The notes: a model not told the origin generated them from the sequence alone. A stretch of DNA of 7,402 bases from JANNRW01 sp031401815 (GCA_031401815.1 JANNRW010000223.1:1-7402); one strand, 5' to 3'. Positions 1 through 6,281 are shown, numbered from the stretch's first letter. Translations and numbers: made by a program.

Positions 1-44
1 CCCCCCACCCTAACCCTCCCCCGCCAAGGGGGAGGGGATTTTTT
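1..44 (+). repeat. GC-rich intergenic hairpin repeat, copy 1
   Basis: A C-run block (CCCCCCACCCTAA) is followed by a stem of CCCTCCCCC (14-22) and GGGGGAGGG (28-36) around the loop GCCAA. The same design (C-rich lead with ACCC..TAA, C-rich arm, short GC-AA or GCCAG loop, G-rich arm) recurs at 6498-6541 in the same orientation and at 6321-6360 in the opposite one, so this is a member of a dispersed repeat family. From memory, similar C/G-rich hairpin repeats are frequent between genes in Geobacter-like and other proteobacterial genomes. It starts at the window edge, so its full left end may be missing. Confidence 0.7.
14..44 (+). terminator. Probable rho-independent terminator of an upstream gene
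   Basis: Nine perfect base pairs (14-22 with 28-36, eight of them G-C), a 5-nt loop and a GA followed by six T's (39-44) meet the usual form of an intrinsic terminator on the + strand. It would end transcription of a gene to the left of the window, just ahead of ligA. The stem is also part of the dispersed repeat, so here the repeat appears to be used as a terminator. Confidence 0.6.
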
Positions 45-136
45 ACTGTTATAACTCTCCCGGTAGCTTTGATGATCCAATTCTGTTATTATCCGGCTCC
101 AGTTAACACTTAGGGCTTATTGCCGGAGCTTTCCTT

Positions 137-2167
137 ATGGACAAAAACACCGCTCAGAAACGTATCTCCTTTCTCTACGCAGAAATCGCCCGGCACAACC
201 GACTCTATTATGAAGAAGACCAGCCGGAAATAAGTGATGCCGAGTACGATCTTCTTTTCCGCGAATTGCAGCAGTTGGAAGAAGACTCACCTGAACTGGC
301 CAGACCGGATTCTCCCACTGCGAGAGTCGGGGGGAGGGCGCTGGAGAAGTTTCATCAGGTAGCCCACCGCCTTCCCATGCTCTCCCTGGACAATGCTTTT
401 ACAGAAGCGGATATGGTTGAATTTGACCGGCGGATCAGGCGGGAGCTGGGAATGAGTGATGAAGAGGAGATCGGGTATATCTGTGAACCAAAGATGGACG
501 GGCTGGCAGTTGAACTTGTCTATGAAAACGGTCTTTTCACCACTGGTTCCACTCGCGGCGATGGCGAAACCGGCGAGAACATCACCTCCAACCTGAAAAC
601 CGTCAGGGAGATCCCTCTTAGACTAAACATGGAAAACCCTCCGGATCTTCTTGAAATCAGAGGCGAAATCTTCCTGCCACTGGACTCTTTTCGCCTTCTC
701 AACAGAGAGAGGGGAGATAACGGAGAGCCGATTTTTGCAAATCCTCGCAATGCTGCAGCAGGTTCGCTGCGGCAACTCGATCCTAAAATCACTGCTCGCA
801 GACCGCTTACGATCTTCTGTTATGCGCCGGGAGTTGTGGAAGGAGTTGAGTTCGTCTCCCAAACCGGCTTTCTTGCCAGAATTTCAGCATTCGGGTTGCC
901 AGTGAACCCCCTGGTGCGCCGGGTAACCGGAGTTGCAGGCATCAGAGCCTATTACAGCGAAATAGCCGAGCAGCGTGAAACTCTCCCCTATGAAATCGAC
1001 GGAGTCGTAATCAAGGTAGACGATTTCCGGCTTCAAAGAGAGCTTGGAGAGAAAAGCCGCTCTCCCCGCTGGGCTGTTGCCTGGAAGTTCCCCCCGCGCC
1101 AGGCGATTACACTGGTAGAAGATATTGTCCCCTCTGTTGGTCGAACCGGAGTTATCACTCCTACTGCTCATTTGCGACCTGTAGAAGTTTCCGGCGTTAC
1201 CGTATCACGTGCTACCCTGCACAACTGGGTAGAGATGGAGCGCAAGGATATCCGGATTGGTGACACAGTAGTCATCGAACGGGCAGGCGACGTCATACCA
1301 GCTGTAATCCGTGTGCTTACAGAAAAGCGAGACGGCACTGAGAGGTTTCTCCCTGTTCCGGAAAACTGCCCGGAGTGCGGCTCGCAGGTGGTAAGTATCA
1401 AGGATGAGGTGGCGATTCGCTGTCTTGGTCTTGCCTGCCCGGCACAAATCCGGGAATCAATCATCCATTTTGCTTCACGTCATGCAATGGATATTGATGG
1501 ACTTGGAGAAAAGTACATTGATCAACTTCTACGTCTTGGCCTGGTGCGGGATGTTTCAGACCTTTACAGGTTGACCCAGGAAGACCTTATGCAGTTCGAC
1601 AGGATGGGGGACAAGCTGGCTGAAAACCTTCTCGGTGCTATTAATGCGAGCAAAGAGAAGGAGCTATCCAGCTTCATCTTCGCCCTCGGCATCCGCCATG
1701 TAGGAGAGCATACTGCAAAGTTGCTGTCTAACGCCTTTGGCTCACTCCCCAACCTGATGATGGCAAAAGAAGAGGAGTTGCGAGCTGTGCGCGAAGTAGG
1801 CCCTCAGGTTGCACAAAGCATTACTGCTTTTTTCGCCGGAGAGGATAATCGTCTGGTAATTGAGCGGTTGCTTGATGCCGGAGTCTCTCCGTCTGAAGCG
1901 GTAAAACGGGTCGGCGGTCGTTTTACAGGCAAAACCTTTGTCTTTACCGGTTCACTGGAGAGTTTAAGCCGGAGCGAAGCAGAAAAGATGGTTGAAGCCG
2001 AGGGGGGGCATGCTGCCGGGTCGGTATCGAAAAAAACTGATTACGTAATTGCCGGTACAGAGGCAGGGAGCAAACTGGAAAAGGCTCGTAAACTGGGGGT
2101 CAAGCTGCTGACCGAGCAGGAATTTCTGCTGATGATGGATTCACAAACTGGTAATGGCAACTTTTAA
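137..2167 (+). CDS. ligA: NAD-dependent DNA ligase LigA
   Basis: Seals 5'-phosphate/3'-hydroxyl nicks in duplex DNA during replication and repair, using NAD+ to adenylate its active-site lysine. The 676-aa length is normal for LigA and all domains are present. Domain Ia (about 1-70) has the NAD-binding pattern HNRLYY (19-25 region) and DAEYD (34-38). The adenylation domain has KMDG with catalytic K119, EIRGE (173-177), EIDGVVIK (286-293) and WAVAWKF (312-318). An OB fold follows at about 322-400. The zinc finger uses C411, C414, C429 and C434. Helix-hairpin-helix repeats lie at about 445-580 and a BRCT domain, opening with GKTFVFTGSL, at about 598-676. The ATG is preceded by GGAG at 125-128 with 8-nt spacing. 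It is a stand-alone gene, convergent with the cyclase. I could not find a convincing sigma-70 promoter in 45-136: a TATTAT at 87-92 lacks a well-placed -35 box. Nothing is truncated or odd. Confidence 0.98.
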   Translation: MDKNTAQKRISFLYAEIARHNRLYYEEDQPEISDAEYDLLFRELQQLEEDSPELARPDSPTARVGGRALEKFHQVAHRLPMLSLDNAFTEADMVEFDRRIRRELGMSDEEEIGYICEPKMDGLAVELVYENGLFTTGSTRGDGETGENITSNLKTVREIPLRLNMENPPDLLEIRGEIFLPLDSFRLLNRERGDNGEPIFANPRNAAAGSLRQLDPKITARRPLTIFCYAPGVVEGVEFVSQTGFLARISAFGLPVNPLVRRVTGVAGIRAYYSEIAEQRETLPYEIDGVVIKVDDFRLQRELGEKSRSPRWAVAWKFPPRQAITLVEDIVPSVGRTGVITPTAHLRPVEVSGVTVSRATLHNWVEMERKDIRIGDTVVIERAGDVIPAVIRVLTEKRDGTERFLPVPENCPECGSQVVSIKDEVAIRCLGLACPAQIRESIIHFASRHAMDIDGLGEKYIDQLLRLGLVRDVSDLYRLTQEDLMQFDRMGDKLAENLLGAINASKEKELSSFIFALGIRHVGEHTAKLLSNAFGSLPNLMMAKEEELRAVREVGPQVAQSITAFFAGEDNRLVIERLLDAGVSPSEAVKRVGGRFTGKTFVFTGSLESLSRSEAEKMVEAEGGHAAGSVSKKTDYVIAGTEAGSKLEKARKLGVKLLTEQEFLLMMDSQTGNGNF

Positions 2168-2204
2168 CCACCAGAATCAAGTTGACCCTAGATTCGGAAA
2201 TTGA

Positions 2205-2345
2205 AACACAGAGACACCGAGACACAGAGGAAATCATTGAGAAAAAAATGCTATTTAGTTTCACCCCACAGGTTTTGCTTGTTTGATTGTCAGTAAAATA
2301 TAAGCATACGATTTTATTGATTTGTTTTCTCAGTGCCTCCGTGTT
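2205..2345. repeat. Long imperfect inverted repeat between convergent genes
   Basis: The left arm AACACAGAGACACCGAGA (2205-2222) and the right arm TCTCAGTGCCTCCGTGTT (2328-2345) are inverted copies, matching at 15 of 18 positions, with a 105-nt interior. All three differences are transitions placed so that the - strand RNA can form G-U wobbles, giving an unbroken 18-bp stem. The + strand RNA would instead have three A-C mismatches. The interior is AT-rich with no gene; an ATGCT (2249-2253) and an AGCAT could pair inside it. From memory, CACAGAGACACAGAG-type repeats occur between genes in many environmental bacteria. The element lies 38 nt after ligA and 11 nt beyond the cyclase stop, so it may protect or end the - strand transcript. 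No good T-run follows it. Confidence 0.65.
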
Positions 2346-2356
2346 GAACTGTTTTT

Positions 2357-3586
2357 TCAGGTTGACGGCTTTCGCACAAAATAGGTGTTCATTGCCCCTT
2401 TCCCCTTGACCTCGATCAGTCCCCGCTCCTCGAAAAGATACTCCCCTCGAAGCAATCTGCGCGTTTCGTCAGTTATGTGAATTTCGTCCGGGAGTCCGTG
2501 TGACTCCATCCGTGCAGCAATGTTTACACTATCCCCCCACAAGTCGTAGAGAAACCGGTGCCTGCCGATAATCCCGGCAGTTACCGGCCCCGAATTGATG
2601 CCGATCCTCAACCGGATGTTGCGACCTGTCTCCCTGTTAAAGCTCTTCAGGGTCTCCTGCAAGTCAAAGGCAAAGGCGACTATGGCGTCAGCATGATCAT
2701 CGCGTGGCTGGGGAATTCCGGCGGCAACCATGTAGGCATCGCCAATGGTCTTGATCTTTTCCAGACCATGTTTGCTGACCAGATCATCTATTTCGGAGAA
2801 GAGCTCGTTCAGCATCTGCACCAGCTCCTCGGGGCTCAGATTCCGGGAGAGTGGGGTGAATCCGGCAATGTCGGCAAACAGCACCGACGCATTGGCAAAA
2901 CTGTCGACTATGACCGGGTTCCCCTGCTTCAGTCTGCTGGCTATGGTTGGCGGCAAAACATTGTGAAGCAGTGCCTCGCTAAGCATAAATGCCTCTTCCT
3001 GCGCTTTTTCCGCCCTCCGGACCAGCCGGAAAAGATAGGCGGCAACCAGAGTGCCAAAAGCAAAAACAGTGGCTACATTTGACAGCCAGATGAGATCGAT
3101 GATCCCTGCATCGCCTTTCCAGGCTATCTTGGCGGAGGTGAAATACAAAATTACGAATTCAATGATCGCAACCAGAATACCAAACAGTCTGAACCAGCCA
3201 TTAACCGGAATCGCAAAGGCAGCCCACCCCAGGTTGAACAGAAGAAAAGGGGCTCCTGATTCCCAACCGATATCTTTTGTACATAGAGCAACATACCCGC
3301 CGATCTCCGCAATAATCAGCATGGATGGCAGGTATAGCATCCCTTTTCTGGCCAGGAGCACCACCATACACCACGCAATTACACTGAACAGATTGAACCA
3401 TGCCAGATTAACAAGGCTCATCCAGATGAAGAGCGGAATGAGCAGGCCGTGATAGATCGCTGTTATCAGGCCGACCATGCTGATCATGTCAATGAAGCGG
3501 TGCTGTTCCCGGAAATGTTTGGCCTCAGGTGAGATATCAAGTTGAGGAAAAAGATCAATCTGTACGTTCCGGTTTATACCCGCCAC
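2357..3586 (-). CDS. Membrane-bound class III adenylate cyclase
   Basis: Makes 3',5'-cyclic AMP from ATP; the enzyme is anchored in the inner membrane with its catalytic domain in the cytoplasm. Of 409 residues, about 33-187 hold roughly six hydrophobic segments (near 33-56, 59-79, 86-104, 112-129, 132-150 and 164-186). A linker with HNVLPPTIASRL (208-219), typical of these cyclases, leads into the catalytic domain (about 230-405). Metal-binding aspartates are D239 (FADIAGFT) and D283 (KTIGDAYM). K279 and D348 (LYDLWGD) are the adenine-selecting pair, pointing to ATP rather than GTP. N355 and R359 are the transition-state residues, and K396 in VKGKG is the phosphate-binding lysine. The domain is therefore complete and probably active as a homodimer. 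The start is GTG, sharing one base with the TAG stop of the radical SAM gene; GAGGA at 3596-3600 serves as ribosome binding site. The signal sensed by the membrane part is unknown. Confidence 0.92.
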   Translation of the reverse strand: MAGINRNVQIDLFPQLDISPEAKHFREQHRFIDMISMVGLITAIYHGLLIPLFIWMSLVNLAWFNLFSVIAWCMVVLLARKGMLYLPSMLIIAEIGGYVALCTKDIGWESGAPFLLFNLGWAAFAIPVNGWFRLFGILVAIIEFVILYFTSAKIAWKGDAGIIDLIWLSNVATVFAFGTLVAAYLFRLVRRAEKAQEEAFMLSEALLHNVLPPTIASRLKQGNPVIVDSFANASVLFADIAGFTPLSRNLSPEELVQMLNELFSEIDDLVSKHGLEKIKTIGDAYMVAAGIPQPRDDHADAIVAFAFDLQETLKSFNRETGRNIRLRIGINSGPVTAGIIGRHRFLYDLWGDSVNIAARMESHGLPDEIHITDETRRLLRGEYLFEERGLIEVKGKGAMNTYFVRKPST

Positions 3587-4467
3587 TAATAATATTCCTC
3601 ATTGTACTGCGGGATTTCGTCGAGAAAACCGGGATACTGCGAGGCTTTTGCAAGAGCTGCATTTACATCGGCAATCAGCCGCTCCCTGTCTTTGGGGTAA
3701 CTTCCGGCAAGATTCAGAAAATTAGAGACATGATTGGAGCGGAGTACGGTTTTTTGAGGAGCAAGGCGGGTTAACAGCTCGCGTGCTTCCAGAATCAGTT
3801 CGCGCCTTGTGCACTGGTCAAGTGAGCGAACAAATTCATCATTATGCCGATGAAAAAGGGTAAGGAGGGAAAAGAACTCCGGATTTACCAGATTGATCCA
3901 CTCCGCTGTCATTGCGGCATGTTCAAGGCTCCTTTTTTTACCCCCCAAGCCCAGAATTGCAGTTACCGACAGCTTCATCCCCGAGGCTCTGGCTTTCAGC
4001 GCAAGTTCAGCCATCTGACCTGCGCTGAACCCCTTTTTAATTGAGACAAGGGTTGCATCATCTCCGGATTCCAGGCCGAAATAGAGGATGCGCAGCTTTT
4101 TTTCACGCAGGGTTGCAAGTTGTTCTGCTGTTTTTGTGGTCAGACTGTTGGGAGAAGCATATGCGCCAATCCGGGTAATAGCAGGAAAGGTTGTGGAGAG
4201 GGAATCAAGAATAGTAGACAGACCTTCATATGGATAAACCAGAGCATCTCCGTCAGCAAGAAATACCCGGTCAATCCGCTGTCTGTAATGCTGCGGAATC
4301 TCTTTAATCTCCTGAACAATCTCCGAAACCGTGCGGATCCGGAAACTCTTCATCTTGTACATGCCGCAAAAGGTACAGCTGTTCTGCGAACAACCGACAG
4401 TAATCTGGAAGATCAGGCTCCGGGCTTCACTGGGGGGGCGGAAAAGAGGTTCAACATAATGGGGCAT
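3586..4467 (-). CDS. Radical SAM protein with CX4CX2C cluster motif
   Basis: A 293-aa member of the radical SAM superfamily, which uses a [4Fe-4S] cluster to cleave S-adenosylmethionine into a 5'-deoxyadenosyl radical. The cluster motif is C26, C31, C34 (TVGCSQNSCTFCGMYK), so the spacing is CX4CX2C rather than the usual CX3CX2C. I recall a family of uncharacterised proteins sharing the pattern GCSxNxCTFCxMYK. Other barrel motifs fit: FLADGDAL (69-76) and GLESGDD (131-137), the latter at the usual SAM-contact position. There is no B12-binding, TRAM or SPASM domain, and no further cysteine cluster after the core; C219 stands alone. The substrate is unknown. ATG is preceded by GGAG (4476-4479) at 8 nt. 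It follows the TumE-like gene by 16 nt and overlaps the cyclase by 1 nt, so it sits in the middle of the operon. Family membership is certain; function is not. Confidence 0.9.
   Translation of the reverse strand: MPHYVEPLFRPPSEARSLIFQITVGCSQNSCTFCGMYKMKSFRIRTVSEIVQEIKEIPQHYRQRIDRVFLADGDALVYPYEGLSTILDSLSTTFPAITRIGAYASPNSLTTKTAEQLATLREKKLRILYFGLESGDDATLVSIKKGFSAGQMAELALKARASGMKLSVTAILGLGGKKRSLEHAAMTAEWINLVNPEFFSLLTLFHRHNDEFVRSLDQCTRRELILEARELLTRLAPQKTVLRSNHVSNFLNLAGSYPKDRERLIADVNAALAKASQYPGFLDEIPQYNEEYY
3596..3600 (-). promoter_or_regulatory. Ribosome binding site inside the upstream gene (cyclase start)
   Basis: GAGGA on the - strand lies within the Glu-Glu codons at the end of the radical SAM gene, 9 nt before the GTG at 3584-3586. 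It fixes the cyclase start at GTG and, with the TAGTG overlap, implies that ribosomes finishing the radical SAM protein restart on the cyclase. Confidence 0.6.
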
Positions 4468-4483
4468 TTAATGAACTCCAGAA

Positions 4484-4867
4484 TTATGAAACAAATTGTT
4501 CCATGACTTCGTCTAAAATTGCAGATAGTTCAGGAGTTTCTGCCGCGATAATATTTCCTGTTGGTTCATGTTTGTGGTTGCGGTGAGGAAGTACAGGTTT
4601 GTGAGCGGCGTTGTCATATCGGAAGAGTAATGTTCCATTTGAATCCTGGCAGTGGAAGGAATAATTCAGCTTTTCAAGGCGGTACCGGCAGTCAACATAT
4701 TCGGTGAAGAAAAGAAGTGTACCATCGATAAATTCAATAGTGCCCTTGATAACACCAATCTTTGGAGAACGAGCATCAAGTACAATCTCCGATGAAGTAA
4801 TCAGATTTGTTCTTGCATAGTGGTCGATTATAGAGACAATTTGGGTTTGATATTCGCTAAGCAGCAT
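4484..4867 (-). CDS. TumE-like (DUF6516) toxin-family protein
   Basis: A 127-aa soluble protein that I recognise as the family called DUF6516 or toxin-antitoxin system TumE. The signs are a beta-rich centre with GTIEFIDGTLLFFTEYVD (42-59), then KLNYSFHCQ (66-74), and the conserved run LLFRYDNAAHKP (80-91) leading into a histidine-rich HRNHKH (95-100). The C-terminal part (109-125) looks helical. Members usually sit beside a small partner gene, as here: its ATG lies 11 nt inside the end of the 97-aa gene, with AAAGG at 4876-4880 spaced 8 nt. The mechanism is not something I can state; the conserved Asp, Arg and His residues would suit a nuclease or nucleotide-binding role, but that is inference. 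GC content is about 40% (95 of 240 bases, 4621-4860), below the sampled flanking genes, consistent with transfer. The reading frame is complete. Confidence 0.75.
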   Translation of the reverse strand: MLLSEYQTQIVSIIDHYARTNLITSSEIVLDARSPKIGVIKGTIEFIDGTLLFFTEYVDCRYRLEKLNYSFHCQDSNGTLLFRYDNAAHKPVLPHRNHKHEPTGNIIAAETPELSAILDEVMEQFVS

Positions 4868-5150
4868 ACTGAATACCTTTCAGGGTTTTCAGTTGGGCAG
4901 CTATTCGTTCCCGCAGGTTCAATTCTCCAGCCCAGACAATATACTCACGATCCCCGTTTGCAAGGTCTTCAGCAAAATAATCCCTTAGAAAAATATCAGA
5001 GGTGACATGATAGCGATCTTCAAAAACATGAATATGGCGTTCGGTTGTGCGAAATCCCAGCTCAAGTCGGTTTACCTCGGCGGCAATTGCCGAACGTACC
5101 AGATCAAGGGCGTTATCCTCTGCGTCTGACTGAATTTGAATATTAATCAT
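4857..5150 (-). CDS. Putative antitoxin partner of the TumE-like protein
   Basis: A 97-aa acidic, mainly helical protein encoded directly before the TumE-like gene and overlapping it by 11 nt. The core ERHIHVFEDRYHVTSDIFL (37-55) followed by EDLANGDREYIVWAGELN (61-78) fits a pattern I recall in partner proteins of DUF6516 genes: F-x3-Y-x3-S/F, then a GDxEYxxWxGE-like box. I cannot identify a helix-turn-helix or ribbon-helix-helix DNA-binding fold by eye. I chose the ATG at 5148-5150 because GAGG (5157-5160) lies 6 nt ahead of it. A GTG at 5160-5162 in the same frame would add four residues (101 aa) but overlaps that ribosome binding site. The gene is preceded by a palindrome at 5190-5208, as expected if the operon is autoregulated. 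The role as antitoxin rests on context and gene order, not on a tested activity. Confidence 0.65.
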   Translation of the reverse strand: MINIQIQSDAEDNALDLVRSAIAAEVNRLELGFRTTERHIHVFEDRYHVTSDIFLRDYFAEDLANGDREYIVWAGELNLRERIAAQLKTLKGIQYAA

Positions 5151-5156
5151 TGATGA

Positions 5157-5160
5157 CCTC
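5157..5160 (-). promoter_or_regulatory. Ribosome binding site deciding the putative antitoxin start
   Basis: GAGG within AGTGAGG on the - strand, 6 nt before the ATG at 5148-5150. It supports the ATG over the in-frame GTG at 5160-5162, which overlaps this site. Confidence 0.6.
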
Positions 5161-5162
5161 AC

Positions 5163-5189
5163 TTTATGAATTAAGATTTATAAAATTTC
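5163..5189 (-). promoter_or_regulatory. Possible promoter region of the TA/radical SAM/cyclase operon
   Basis: The - strand here is strongly AT-rich (TTTTATAAATCTTAATTC), in contrast to its surroundings. TATAAA at 5177-5182 could be a -10 element, placing a transcript start near 5170, about 20 nt before the ATG. The corresponding -35 region would fall in the palindrome 5190-5208, where TTGAGG is the nearest match but with spacing (20 nt) longer than ideal. This is a weak call based on position and composition. Confidence 0.3.
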
Positions 5190-5208
5190 TTGAGGTTTGA
5201 AGCCTCAA
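5190..5208. promoter_or_regulatory. Near-perfect palindrome, candidate operator
   Basis: TTGAGGTTTGAAGCCTCAA is a 19-nt palindrome centred on G5199: eight of nine arm pairs match and only 5196/5202 does not. It lies 39 nt upstream of the putative antitoxin ATG and overlaps where a -35 box would be. That is the usual place for a repressor site such as TA systems use for autoregulation. It is not followed by a T-run on either strand, so a terminator for the cupin gene, which ends 95 nt upstream, is less likely. The protein that binds is unknown. Confidence 0.45.
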
Positions 5209-5303
5209 TGCCAGACAATCATTTTCCCGCAAGCATATGTTTTTCAGATTTTTCATAACTCCCCCATTAGACAACACAAAAGTACCCGGAACTCCTTCTA
5301 CTG

Positions 5304-5657
5304 TCAACAATACGTATCCTCCTGCTTATTAACATGGCAGGCCAGCCAGACCGTCGTTATTACAGGGTCTGTCCACTCGACCCGATGCCTGCAGTGAGCA
5401 GGCAACAGCAGATGATCGCCTGGAAGCAGCTGAATCAATTCAGATTCCCCCTCAACAAGCAACCCGGCCGAACCTGACAGGAGGAGCACCCATTCATCAT
5501 CCGGCTGATCGTACCACTCTCCTTCCGGGGTTGCCTGACCTGAAGAGAGTATCCGCTCTATCCTTATTCCCGGCCTCTCAAGAAGTGATTCGAACTGTTC
5601 TGAAGATGAGCTGTCAGGAGCAGGAGTGAAGATATTTCTTTTCCTCGCAGAGTTCAT
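5304..5657 (-). CDS. Small single-domain cupin protein
   Basis: A 117-aa protein with one cupin beta-barrel. The barrel is recognisable from EWYDQPDDEWVLLLSGSAG (47-65), PGDHLLLPAHCRHRVEW (79-95) and a closing TTVWLACH (101-108). In the classic first cupin motif a GX5HXH pattern supplies metal ligands; here that place reads EWYDQ, with no histidines. The second motif keeps H88 and H91, and E55 sits at the glutamate position. Metal binding may therefore be altered or absent. I recall similar small cupins with W-x-Q-x-x-DEWV in many bacteria, mostly without known function. The ATG has GGGAG (5663-5667) at 5-nt spacing, and the gene follows the esterase by only 12 nt, so the two are co-transcribed. 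The N-terminal 20 residues are polar and probably flexible. No function can be assigned. Confidence 0.8.
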   Translation of the reverse strand: MNSARKRNIFTPAPDSSSSEQFESLLERPGIRIERILSSGQATPEGEWYDQPDDEWVLLLSGSAGLLVEGESELIQLLPGDHLLLPAHCRHRVEWTDPVITTVWLACHVNKQEDTYC

Positions 5658-5669
5658 AAATGCTCCCGG

Positions 5670-6281
5670 TTATGGCAATGCGCCGCTCTTTTTGAGGAGT
5701 TTTTGAATATCAGTTGCCATCATCCGGTAACCTGCGGCATTTGGATGAATATGATCTGATTTGAGAGAGTTTTTACCGAGAATTGTTGAGAGTGAGTCAG
5801 CCTCCAGAGGGACAGCGAGCTCTGTAGCTACTTCGTCATAAAGGCTTGGCGGGGTCAGTGAGAGGCCAGGGGATGGGACTGCAAGCAGAACAACAGCTAC
5901 CCCCTTCTCACGCGCCATTCGGATCATTGTGCGTAGGTTGTCTGCAAGAGCTTTCTGGTCAAGTTTTCCAAGCAGGTCATTGCCTCCGTGGCAAAGTATC
6001 ATCAGCGCCGGTTTCTCCCGCTCCAGAAGCTCGGGAAGCCTCTGCACCCCTCCGGATGATACTTCTCCCGGCACTCCGGCGTTGACCACTCGTCTTCCGA
6101 TTGCTTTTTCAAGAACCGCCGGGTAGCTCTCTGTTTCACCGGCTCCGGTGCCAAAGGTCAGACTGTCTCCGAATGCAAGTATGACTGAGTCAGTCGGGAG
6201 CGGCGGCAACTGTGGATTTTTTTTGCAGGATGCAATAATAGTTGCGGCCAGCAGTATTAATATAAAAGCGGCTCTTTTCAT
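5670..6281 (-). CDS. SGNH/GDSL-family lipoprotein esterase (TesA-like)
   Basis: A 203-aa hydrolase of the SGNH family that includes thioesterase I / lysophospholipase L1 (TesA). It would hydrolyse ester or thioester bonds of acyl compounds; the natural substrate is unknown. Residues 1-18 are a lipoprotein signal peptide (KR then a hydrophobic core) with a lipobox IASC, so C19 would be lipidated and the enzyme held in a membrane facing the periplasm. Block I is FGDSLTFGTGA with nucleophile S40. G72 in NAGVPGE is the block II glycine, N101 in GGND is the block III asparagine, and D176 and H179 in SDHIHPN complete the triad. All catalytic residues are present and the length suits the family. The ATG is preceded by a modest GGA 8 nt upstream. 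It is the first gene of a pair with the cupin; a GC-rich hairpin repeat lies 40 nt upstream of the start. Confidence 0.92.
   Translation of the reverse strand: MKRAAFILILLAATIIASCKKNPQLPPLPTDSVILAFGDSLTFGTGAGETESYPAVLEKAIGRRVVNAGVPGEVSSGGVQRLPELLEREKPALMILCHGGNDLLGKLDQKALADNLRTMIRMAREKGVAVVLLAVPSPGLSLTPPSLYDEVATELAVPLEADSLSTILGKNSLKSDHIHPNAAGYRMMATDIQKLLKKSGALP

Noticed and set aside
69..92. TTGATG and TATTAT upstream of ligA as a sigma-70 promoter
   Set aside because: The spacing between the two boxes is only 12 nt, too short for a working -35/-10 pair. TATTAT might still be a -10 with a poor -35.
2174..2195. GAATC...GATTC as a ligA terminator
   Set aside because: Only 5 bp of stem with a 12-nt loop and no T-run; too weak to call.
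2558..3082. 174-codon open frame on the + strand opposite the adenylate cyclase
   Set aside because: It is antisense to a complete catalytic domain with all key residues, and its sequence shows no family resemblance; a shadow of the real gene.
5164..5256. 30-codon open frame on the - strand between the cupin and the putative antitoxin, with a G-rich run just before its ATG
   Set aside because: The G-rich run leaves only 2 nt before the ATG, too close for normal initiation. The frame runs through the palindrome and the AT-rich promoter-like zone, and the peptide resembles nothing I know. A leader peptide cannot be excluded.
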